Shown here piece after piece: positions 1 through 8,230 of a stretch of 64,000 nucleotides of DNA. This DNA is from Moesziomyces globuligerus (Eukaryota > Basidiomycota > Ustilaginomycetes > Ustilaginales > Ustilaginaceae): NCBI GenBank assembly GCA_030849465.1, contig JARVLF010000006.1, positions 372,001-436,000 on the forward strand, read 5' to 3'. The notes beneath the pieces were generated by a model. That model did not search any database. It was not told the DNA's origin and saw only the letters and a program-made list of their open reading frames with translations. The position numbers were made by a program, and so were the translations under genes. How positions within the stretch are numbered: position 1 is the first letter of the stretch; the number at the start of each line of letters is the position of its first letter.

Positions 1-776
1 AGGTAGGGGATGTTCTTCTTGATGGCACCCTTGCGGTAGTGCTCGGGTTCCTGCATGCCCATACGGAAGAAGAAGACGAGGAGAGGCGGGATGGCACCGA
101 GACCGAGGGTGAGGCGCCAGACCCAGGCGAGGTGCTTGATTCCAAAGATAAGGAGCAAGATGTACGCAACGAGGACGGCTACCACGAAACCGAGATCAAT
201 CATTGTGTTTGTTGCCATGATGAAGTACATCTGCTGGCGGCTCTTGTTGACACCTTCGCCTTCGGTATTCTCGGAGCAAGCAACGCTTCCTGACGGATAC
301 TCAGCGCCGATCGCGATGCCAATTATGAAGCGATAGGCAGCAAGAGCAGCAAAGAGACCGCCGATGGAGCCGCCTGCGCCCCAAGCGCCGGCGATGAGGA
401 CGGACCAGAGGGTGAGCCAGATGGAGGCGAACCACATGCCGTGCCTGCGACCGATGCGGTCTACGAGGAAGCCGAAGAGGAGCATGCCAAAGACGGTGCC
501 GGCAAAGACGAGCGAGGAGAAGCGGGACTCGAAGGTGGCGAAGCCGGGGTAGTCGGGGTAGGCGTACGAGAGGATGGTGACGGTGGGGCCCGAGGCGGCG
601 TTGACATAGCCGTCGGAGAAGAGGGCGGCACCGCAGGCAAAGATGAGGCTGACGGCGCCGAGGCGGCCCTTCTTGGCGACGGGCTCGGTGGGAGGGGTGT
701 CGACTGAGGAGGAGCGGGCCTCCTTCTCGCCGGAGGGCGAGACCTCGTTGGGGTCCAGTGGTCGAACGTCGGTCAT
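1..776 (-). CDS. MFS transporter, Git1-like (glycerophosphodiester/phosphate type), 3' part outside window
   Basis: The minus strand is open from the ATG at 776 to the window edge, giving about 258 N-terminal residues without an intron. After a hydrophilic N-terminus of about 38 residues come membrane segments. The MFS A-loop has the form GFLVDRIGRRHG (about residues 100-111), followed by an A-E-Y-P-S-G-S motif and the stretch NKSRQQMYF. This pattern is typical of the fungal Git1/phosphate:H+ symporter group, which imports glycerophosphoinositol, glycerophosphocholine or phosphate across the plasma membrane. The substrate cannot be read from the sequence. The remaining half, with the second six-helix bundle, lies to the left of the window. 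A related phosphate or carboxylate permease is the alternative. Confidence 0.8.
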   Translation of the reverse strand, partial: MTDVRPLDPNEVSPSGEKEARSSSVDTPPTEPVAKKGRLGAVSLIFACGAALFSDGYVNAASGPTVTILSYAYPDYPGFATFESRFSSLVFAGTVFGMLLFGFLVDRIGRRHGMWFASIWLTLWSVLIAGAWGAGGSIGGLFAALAAYRFIIGIAIGAEYPSGSVACSENTEGEGVNKSRQQMYFIMATNTMIDLGFVVAVLVAYILLLIFGIKHLAWVWRLTLGLGAIPPLLVFFFRMGMQEPEHYRKGAIKKNIPY

Positions 777-2309
777 TTTGGGGGACGGACGATGAGGAGA
801 CGGAGGAGCAGGTTTAGAGGCGGATGCGTGGGGGAAGGAGGACGTATGTGTTGGAGGAAGTAGCAGCTACTTATAGTAGGGGGAGTGGGGGCTATAGGGG
901 GGGAGGGGGGGCGTGTCACGGCGTAGCTGGCGCGGGGGGGCGAAATTGGGCTGCCAGATTGTGCGCAGGCCGAGAGGGCGAAATGAGCTCGTGTGCGGTG
1001 AGTGGTTGCGCTTGCTCTCTGCCCTGCAGCTGGATGTGCATGAAGCGTGGCGCTGGCTGGTGTGCTGCTAGGTGTATGGCGAGGCTGGCCTGTGGATTGG
1101 GATGCAGTTGCAGCTGGCTTTGCTCACCAGGGCGAGCGAGGCTTGCGAGGCGTGAGGTCGGCTGTGGAAAATACGAGACTTCGGTTAGCGCGGGTTTCCG
1201 AGCTTGCAAGCGAGCAAGGAACGCTCGACTCCGACAGCGCGCCCGCCGTTCAGAAACGCCGGAACGGCAACACGGCGGCTCGCCCAACGTTGCCGAGCAA
1301 TGGCTCAGCGCGGCTCAGCACTGCACAGCTGCAGAGCGCTGCAGAAGCGTCTGACCTCGCTCTGCGGGCTCATTCTGCTTCCTCGCTCGAGCAAATTTGG
1401 CTCGCTCACTCGCTCTCTCGCAAATGGTGCTCGAACCCTCACTGCACGCTTTGTCCACGTTCCCTCGCTTTCGGCAGCCGTCAAACCCACCATCCTCGGT
1501 GCGTGCGCTCATCCACTCGCCCTTCGTCTGCACATGCACACGTCCATGCTTTCTGCCTTTGCTTCCGCCCGCCGGTCGCGTAGCAAGTCAGACAAACGAC
1601 GGTCGTGTGCTGTGGACCAAGTCGGATTCGACGGCCACGGCCTTGTCCGAACGAATCTTCGCTGGGCTTGCACAGCAGCTTATCTCGCTCCTGAGCTTGA
1701 CCTTGTCTGACGTGCAGTGAAGCGCACGTATCCACAGCGCCGGGTCGAGCCTTTGGCAGTCAGTCACGTTGGCTCTCGATTGGGTGCCAACCACAGCTGT
1801 GAATCAAAGCCTTATTCTCCTCCGTTTTTTTTTCTCCGTGCTGAATCGGAATTGCTCCGTTGTGCCGAACTCGTGCGGGGATTTCAAACTCCTCACTCGC
1901 CTAGCCGCACTCACTCCCTCCCTCCATCCATGCCCTCACTGGCCGGAGCTGCTGCCGTCGCGCCGACCACATGCCGCTCGCGCTCGGATCTTCCTAGGCT
2001 AATCACCACGTTGGCCTCGCAAATGAGCGGCCGTTCCTGCTCGATAAGCACCGTAAATCAGCAGCTCGCATCGATTGCTCGCCCGTTACTCCCAATGTAC
2101 AGAGACCCCTCTTCGATGTTGAAAGGCGGCAAGGTGGTCTTCTCGGCCGTAACAAGCTAGTTCCGACTTCCGAGAAATCCGCCCAATTTTTGGGTGATGC
2201 TGTTTCTTCTCGCTCGTGGCCATGGCCACACGACGGGAACCCTTGCACTGCTCCGGGCCACGAGCACACGTCTCCTCCACCACAAAACGACTGAACCGCT
2301 GCCGAAAGC
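777..2309. other. Intergenic, divergent promoter region
   Basis: About 1.5 kb between the start of the MFS transporter (-) and the SET-domain gene (+). It holds a G-rich run near 897-912 and a T-run near 1825-1835. The short ORFs here lack recognisable domains and look like GC-driven noise. No RNA gene or repeat seen. Confidence 0.6.
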
Positions 2310-5222
2310 ATGGAGGACCTCCTCAAGGCGCTGCGCAACATCGGCCTCGCACTACCGGACCCAGAGCAGCTCCTCCAGCTCTCGGATCCCGACGGCCAGG
2401 TCCAGGACAACCTTGCGCGCCACCTCTCCCTCACCCCCGCAAAGGACGAACTCATCCCCGACGACGCCCACATCCAAGAAGCTGCTGAAGAGGCGGGCAG
2501 CGATGCGGACGATGATCTTGCGCTCGACCCGCTCGTAGATGCCGACCTCTTCAAGGGCGCCGTGCAGGCGCTGCTCGAAAACTACAACAAGGCCATCGAC
2601 AAGGAGCGCGATGCGCTGCGCAAGGAGAAGGAAGCCCTCGCTTCCCCAAAGAAGCTCAAGCCCGTCCCGCTCAAGGCGCTGCTGGCCAGGCAAGCCGCCG
2701 AAATCAAGAAGCGCCAAGAGGAGGTCTATGTAGCTGGGCACGATCCCGAGTCCGGCCGCAAGCGCAGACGCATCTACCTCCCGCGCCAGACCTTTGACGG
2801 CACAGGCAGCTACGCGTCCGACAAGCCACTCGCAGAGCTCGTGCGTCTCGATGCGGACGAGCTTGAGGCACCCAAACGCTTCGCCGGCCGCTACATCCTC
2901 TGCAAGGTCGCCTCGAGCCTCAACCTGTATGTCGGCTGCACCTTTATCGGCCTTCTACCGTCTGGCAACGCCCTGCCCATCTCCATTGCCCACTTTACCA
3001 GCAACCTTCATCTCAGCGGGAAGCAGCTCGATGCACACCTACCCGTTGGGACGGTTCTGGCCATTCGCGAGCCGTACATCACCACCAACCACTTTGCAAA
3101 GGGCGGACCGTGCCAGGCTGGTAAGAGCGTACCTGGCGTCCGCGTCGACACACCCACCGACGTGCATGTGCTCGACAGACTCGCCGAGGCGGACAGCAGC
3201 ATCCTCGACTCCGTCCAGTGGAAGGTCGATGTGGCACAAGAGCAAGCTCAACATTTCAGCGACCTGCATTCGCTGCTGCGCGACTCGCCTGCCGCGGCCA
3301 ACTCTAAAGGCTGCCGCTGGCTCCAGGACGGTCCGCTCTCGCGCGCCGTCGCTTCCGCCGCTCTGGAACCGATCGTTGCGCTGATCCACAATTTAAGCGC
3401 AGAAGAGAAGGACAGGCTCAGCCAACGCACCAGGCAGCTCATCCAGTCGCTGCTGAGCGAAACCCGTCCGGGTGCAGCGTATCGCGAACTGTGCGCAGCG
3501 CGGCTCGTGGGTCTGACCACGTCCACCTCTTCGTTGGCCGTGGCACAGGAGTTGGAGCTCGAAGGCGAGGTGCTCTACAGACTATGCGACTTTGAGCCGA
3601 GCCGCGTGGCTTTCGAGGCTGCTCTGCAGGCGTATCCGGACGCGCAGCGTGCTGCGGCGCAGGAACGCATCTTTGAAAAGCTCAACGTGGTGCGCGCAGC
3701 GCAGAAAGCGTCCGCTCTCGGTCCGAGCCACGAAAACGTCTGGGCCTACTACTACGACTCGCAGTCGTACGCCACGCCGCGCTTCGACGTGCAGGACTGG
3801 TTCGGCCCCGTGGCGATCGACAACATCCCAGGAGCCGGGCGCGGGCTTGTGCTGACGCGCGATGTCGACGAGGGCGAGATGCTGCTCTGCTGCAAAGCGG
3901 CAGCGTCGAGCTATGCGGCCGACCCGGGCTGCCGCGGCGTCCATCTCCTCCGCTACTCGGTCGACTCGGGCGTCACGAGCACCACGACCCAGGTGCTCGC
4001 GGCCACCAAGAGCATCCACGCCATCGTCGACCGGCCCGACAAGTGGACGCTGCCCATCATGGGCTTGACCGCCGGACCGAACGTCGAGTACTCGCGCTGG
4101 GTCGCCCGAGCCTACCCTGCCCCACCTCCGCGCACCTACACGGACGCTGCGACGGATGCAGAGCAGCTCGCAGCTCGCATCTCCGCGTGCAGCCTCGATG
4201 ACACCGAGCAAAAGGCGGCACTCGAGCAGCAGTGGCGCAGAACGGTACTCGAAGGCGCGGTCCGACCGCCGGTGGACTCGAGCTACGTAGATGGCGTGCT
4301 GCGCTTCAACGCGTTCGGGCCCGCTGCCAATCCAGGAGGCAAGTCGAGCTCGTCGGCGGACTTGGACGATGCACCGCAGGACAACGAGCTGTCGCGTTCG
4401 ACCATGGTGCATCCGCTTCCGGCGATCCTCAACCACGCCTGCCTGCCCAACGTCTCGTCGGTGTTCTTCGGCGACATTGTGACGACGCGGGCGCTGCATC
4501 CGCTCAAGAAGGGCACCGAGATCATGCACCAGTACGTCAAGGGCGAGCAGCCGTGGCTCATCCGTCGCTCGCAGCTGAGCAAGCACGGATTTGCGTGCGG
4601 CTGTGGCATCTGCGTGCTCGACGAGCGCGATGGCGAGGACCGCGTGCGCGAGCGCGGCCAGATCGTCGGTGGATCCCTCTCCATGCTCCAGGAACGCAGC
4701 CGCATCGTCCTCAAGTCCTCCGCACCAGAGTCGGACGCGAGCAAGGGCGACAAGGAGGTCGAGGATCACAAGGACCTCGCCGAATCGCTCGAGGAGCTGA
4801 TCGAAAAGGTGCAGGCGACCTACGATTCCTCCCGACCCGGTCTGAGACCAGACCTGATGAAGATCCTCCAGCTGCTCGCCCTGCATCAGAGCCAGTACGA
4901 CGTCGACGCCGCGGTCAAGACCGAGCTCAGGGCGCTCGAGTCGATCGGATGCAGCCTCGCAGACGGCGCGGGGCACGCGAGGATCCTGGACGAGCTGCCT
5001 TCGCTCCACTTTGACGGCGGCATCACCTCGATGCTCACGCTCGCCAAGCTCAGGCTGACCGAGGCGCACAGCGACGACAGGACCGCAGAGGCGAGGAGAT
5101 GGGTGGAACAGGCCTTCTACACCCACCAGTGCACCATCGGTGGCGGCCTCGATATCTTCCTCGATCGCTGGCTCGACGCCTTCCCCAACCTGCCCTTCCG
5201 CGACTGGCTCCCGAGGTGTTGA
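2310..5222 (+). CDS. SET-domain protein with helical/TPR-like N-terminal half
   Basis: Single-exon gene of 970 residues. The C-terminal half carries a split SET domain of the SMYD/Set5-Set6 type. The SET-N glycine stretch (GAGRGLVL) is near residue 505, the core N-H-A-C-L-P-N motif near 707, the following H-Q-Y-V near 740, and a post-SET cysteine cluster C-x-C-x2-C near 767. No MYND zinc finger is visible. The N-terminal 500 residues hold a charged helical stretch (about 80-150) and a helical repeat region around 390-470 that resembles TPRs. The predicted role is a protein lysine methyltransferase, histone or other substrate. Tail-to-tail with the UPF0132 gene. The substrate is unknown. Confidence 0.8.
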   Translation: MEDLLKALRNIGLALPDPEQLLQLSDPDGQVQDNLARHLSLTPAKDELIPDDAHIQEAAEEAGSDADDDLALDPLVDADLFKGAVQALLENYNKAIDKERDALRKEKEALASPKKLKPVPLKALLARQAAEIKKRQEEVYVAGHDPESGRKRRRIYLPRQTFDGTGSYASDKPLAELVRLDADELEAPKRFAGRYILCKVASSLNLYVGCTFIGLLPSGNALPISIAHFTSNLHLSGKQLDAHLPVGTVLAIREPYITTNHFAKGGPCQAGKSVPGVRVDTPTDVHVLDRLAEADSSILDSVQWKVDVAQEQAQHFSDLHSLLRDSPAAANSKGCRWLQDGPLSRAVASAALEPIVALIHNLSAEEKDRLSQRTRQLIQSLLSETRPGAAYRELCAARLVGLTTSTSSLAVAQELELEGEVLYRLCDFEPSRVAFEAALQAYPDAQRAAAQERIFEKLNVVRAAQKASALGPSHENVWAYYYDSQSYATPRFDVQDWFGPVAIDNIPGAGRGLVLTRDVDEGEMLLCCKAAASSYAADPGCRGVHLLRYSVDSGVTSTTTQVLAATKSIHAIVDRPDKWTLPIMGLTAGPNVEYSRWVARAYPAPPPRTYTDAATDAEQLAARISACSLDDTEQKAALEQQWRRTVLEGAVRPPVDSSYVDGVLRFNAFGPAANPGGKSSSSADLDDAPQDNELSRSTMVHPLPAILNHACLPNVSSVFFGDIVTTRALHPLKKGTEIMHQYVKGEQPWLIRRSQLSKHGFACGCGICVLDERDGEDRVRERGQIVGGSLSMLQERSRIVLKSSAPESDASKGDKEVEDHKDLAESLEELIEKVQATYDSSRPGLRPDLMKILQLLALHQSQYDVDAAVKTELRALESIGCSLADGAGHARILDELPSLHFDGGITSMLTLAKLRLTEAHSDDRTAEARRWVEQAFYTHQCTIGGGLDIFLDRWLDAFPNLPFRDWLPRC

Positions 5223-5338
5223 GCACCTCGATCGGAATACACAACTTGGCAAGCGCCAGAAAGGTCGACTGTGAGGCGGCCGTGTCATTGGGATGTGATG
5301 CGGAAGGTGTGACATTGTAAACGGCGATGCGGCTGTGG

Positions 5339-6021
5339 CTACTCCTCTCCGACCCATCTGGAGGCTATGTCGCCGATATGCGGGAGATATGGATTCCTGG
5401 ACAGCGAAGGTGCTGACTTGTGTGCGGTGGATCTGTTCGCCAATCAGACGTCTTTGGTGTCAGTATCCGAGTAGCAACACTGCTCAGGTGGCCGAGGGGG
5501 AGGACTTACGCGTTGACCCAGAACCAGCCGATGGCGCCCATGGCCACGAGGAGGCCGATGGTCTTGAGGCCGAGCACGGTCCTGAGAATCCAGACTGTGA
5601 CGATGAGAGCAGCGCCGCTGATGCCGGCCTGGTATGCGTGGAAGCGGGCGAGGTCGTTCTCCGTCTCCCAGATGAGCACGAAAGCCGAGCTGAACGGCGG
5701 CAGCGCCCAGGCGATGGCGCAGATGCTGCTCAAGCTCCAGGACCGGGAGGTGCCGAACGAGTTGGTGAAGCCGCCCGCGCCGCCCGCTTGAGCCTGCTGC
5801 TGCCAAGAAGGCGCACCGGAGGAGAAGGATGTCGGTTGCGATTGCGATTCGACCGCCGAAGCGGCATCGAAGACGACATTGCTCGGCTTGGCTGAGGGCG
5901 CCGAGGCGGGCTGATGCTGGTAGGATTCGGTGGCGTAGCGCGGGTCGAGGTCGTCGTCGAGCGACTCGCGGTAGGTGCCGTGGCCGTTTCCCATCAGAGG
6001 CTGTTTGTCGGTGCTCGACAT
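5339..6021 (-). CDS. UPF0132/Tic20-like small membrane protein, two exons
   Basis: Exon 1 is 6021-5510 and exon 2 is 5432-5339, joined across a 77-nt intron (5509-5433) with donor GTAAGT and acceptor AACAG. Product about 201 residues. An unspliced reading would stop right at the donor, so splicing is needed for the C-terminal NPYLPHIGDIASRW segment that is characteristic of this family. The N-terminal 95 residues are polar. Three hydrophobic segments follow (about 100-170), including the S-I-C-A-I-A-W-A-L-P-P motif and H-A-Y-Q-A. The family is known as UPF0132 in fungi; its function is unknown. A second acceptor 36 nt downstream keeps the frame and would remove 12 residues. The start codon is the last ATG before the conserved SST-K-Q-P region. 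Confidence 0.75.
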
Positions 6022-6390
6022 GATGTGCTTGTGGGTGCCGCAAAGTGGAGGATGCGTGAGGTTGGAGAGCGACATGCACACTCCAATGCTCGAGAACAAC
6101 ACTTGACCGCACCGCCACGAGGCCGACCCAGGCGAGTCCCGAAGCTAGCCATTTCTCGCGCGATAAAAGAGCACCACGGCGCTGTCAGATTGTTTCACGG
6201 CAACGTCTGTGCGCAAATGCAGCCAGCTGCCTCCACACGCTGCCGAAACACCGGCATGCACGTCCGAGCGCCAAGCTACAGAAGCTGTGCACCCCCACCC
6301 AGCGGTGTGTCATAAACCACCAACTCTGAGCCCGACTGCCGCTCTTCGTACTACAACCATTTGCGAAACCATCACAAAGACGATCCAGCC

Positions 6391-8157
6391 ATGGCCGACA
6401 GACAGGACGCCCACACCAAGGACGGCGAGGCGGCACCCTCGGTGCTCACGTCCAAGTTCGCCAAGCTCAACCCCTTCTCCAAGACGGCGAGCGCCGATCC
6501 CGAGGGGGGCGGCGACAATCTCGGCGAGGAGGTCGAGTTCGACTCGATCGGCGGTGGTGGTCATGCGGCGCGCCGGACCAAGATCACCAAGTCCGAGCTT
6601 CGGGTGAGCCACGCTCTGCGTCAGTTCCTCGTCGACGAGAAGCTGCTCTCGGCCTCGGACGCCGCACTCGACGACCAGGAAGCTGCGAGCTCGGAGGCGC
6701 TCAAGAAGCTGGTGGATCTGTCGCACATCGATGTGCCCGCGTACGTGCGCGATCGTAGCCGGCCGCTGTCCGAGTACTTTATCAGCTCGTCGCACAACAC
6801 GTATCTGCTCGCGCACCAGCTCTACGGCTCGTCCTCGGCCGTGGCGTACGAGCACGTGATGATCACCGGCGCGCGCTGCGTCGAGATCGACGCGTGGGAC
6901 AACGACGACAACCCGGCCGAGCCCAAGGTCACGCACGGCTACACGCTCGCCTCGCACATCCCCTTCCGCGCCGTCTGCGAGACGATGAAGCAGGCGCTGC
7001 ACAAGGAGGAGGAGGAGGCGCAGCGCGATCCGAGCTTCAAGACCGCCCCCGTCCTGCTCTCGCTCGAGAATCACTGTGGCCATGCGGGGCAGAAGCGGCT
7101 GGTGGAGATCATGCACGAGGTCTGGGGCGACCTGCTCATCTCCGGACCCGTCGACAAGGGCGAGCCGGCGTCGGAGCATACGGCGCTCGACCACCTCGGA
7201 GCCAAGATCGCCGTGATGGTCGAATTCCACCCTTCCAACCAGCCGCCTGTGGAGCAGGTCAAGGAGGACGACGACGACGAGGAGAAGGACAACAAGGCCA
7301 AGAGGAACGAGGCCAAGAAGGTGGGCATCATCCCCGAGCTGTGTGCGCTCGGCGTGTATGCGCAGTCGGTCAAGCCGACCAACGATTCGTGGTATACGGC
7401 CACGCTGACCAACGGCCCGCACGACCATCTGATCAACATCTCCGAGACGGGTCTGCTGGATCTGCTGCCCAAGCAGGCGGTGGCGATCAAGAAGCACAAT
7501 GCGCAGCACCTCATGCGCGTCTATCCAAAGGGGACGCGGATCAGCTCCAAGAACCTCAACCCGGTTCCGTTCTGGGGGGTGGGTGCGCAGGTGTGTGCGC
7601 TCAACTGGCAGACGTTTGACCACAGCGTCCAGCTCAACGAGGCGCTCTTCTCGGGCTCGGACGGCTACGTTCTCAAGCCGCCCGGACTGCGCATCGGCGG
7701 CGACGGCAATACCGCGCTCGGTCGTCGTCGTCTCAAGCTCCACATTGCCGGTGCAACCGACCTGCCCATCCCGCAGGGCCACGATGCTGACGACATCCGG
7801 CCCTACGTCACCTGCACCCTCATCCTCCCCTCGGACCTCGACGACGAACCCAAAAAGGAAAAGACAAAGCCGTACAAGCAGCATAAGCTCGGCCTGATCC
7901 ATCGCGGCGAACAACCCCGTCCCACCGATCCACTCTGGAACGAGACGCTCGAATGGGAGTTCGACCACGACGAACTCGCCTTCCTCCGCATCCTCATCAA
8001 GAGCGACGACAAGTTTGCCCGCAATCCGCTCTTTGCCGTCGCCGCCGTCCGCCTCGTCTACGCCGCCGACGGTTGGAGGTTCATCCGCCTCCTCGATCTC
8101 AAGGGCCGCGAAACCCACTCCACCCTCCTCGTACGCTTCGAATGGGAACACCTCTAG
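6391..8157 (+). CDS. Phosphoinositide-specific phospholipase C (delta-like, no PH domain)
   Basis: A 588-residue single-exon gene. It hydrolyses phosphatidylinositol 4,5-bisphosphate to diacylglycerol and inositol trisphosphate. The X half of the catalytic barrel spans about 122-270, with the first catalytic His in SSSHNTYL (about 133) and the second in THGYTL (about 181). The Y half spans about 315-430 (SSKNLNP, GAQVCALNWQT, GYVLKPP). A C2 domain follows at about 445-580. Between X and Y lies an acidic/lysine-rich linker (about 290-310, D/E runs). No PH domain is seen; the region before X may be a degenerate EF-hand. It is shorter than yeast Plc1 (869 residues). Ends 73 bp from the convergent PSO2 stop. 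Confidence 0.93.
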   Translation: MADRQDAHTKDGEAAPSVLTSKFAKLNPFSKTASADPEGGGDNLGEEVEFDSIGGGGHAARRTKITKSELRVSHALRQFLVDEKLLSASDAALDDQEAASSEALKKLVDLSHIDVPAYVRDRSRPLSEYFISSSHNTYLLAHQLYGSSSAVAYEHVMITGARCVEIDAWDNDDNPAEPKVTHGYTLASHIPFRAVCETMKQALHKEEEEAQRDPSFKTAPVLLSLENHCGHAGQKRLVEIMHEVWGDLLISGPVDKGEPASEHTALDHLGAKIAVMVEFHPSNQPPVEQVKEDDDDEEKDNKAKRNEAKKVGIIPELCALGVYAQSVKPTNDSWYTATLTNGPHDHLINISETGLLDLLPKQAVAIKKHNAQHLMRVYPKGTRISSKNLNPVPFWGVGAQVCALNWQTFDHSVQLNEALFSGSDGYVLKPPGLRIGGDGNTALGRRRLKLHIAGATDLPIPQGHDADDIRPYVTCTLILPSDLDDEPKKEKTKPYKQHKLGLIHRGEQPRPTDPLWNETLEWEFDHDELAFLRILIKSDDKFARNPLFAVAAVRLVYAADGWRFIRLLDLKGRETHSTLLVRFEWEHL

Positions 8158-8230
8158 TCTCCCATCCTCCCGTCGTACATGTACAGTAGCTCCGGATCGA
8201 CTTGACTGATGCTTTTGCTATGTAGTGAGA

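Noticed and set aside
1425..1440. tRNA B-box-like sequence on the minus strand
   Set aside because: The flanks do not form a T-arm or acceptor stem.
3582..5357. 591-codon ORF antisense to the SET gene
   Set aside because: Shadow of a GC-rich coding region, without recognisable motifs; the sense strand has an intact SET domain.
6310..8151. 613-codon ORF antisense to the PI-PLC gene
   Set aside because: It mirrors the PLC frame, has a low-complexity Val/Leu/Arg composition and no domain; the plus-strand PLC motifs are decisive.
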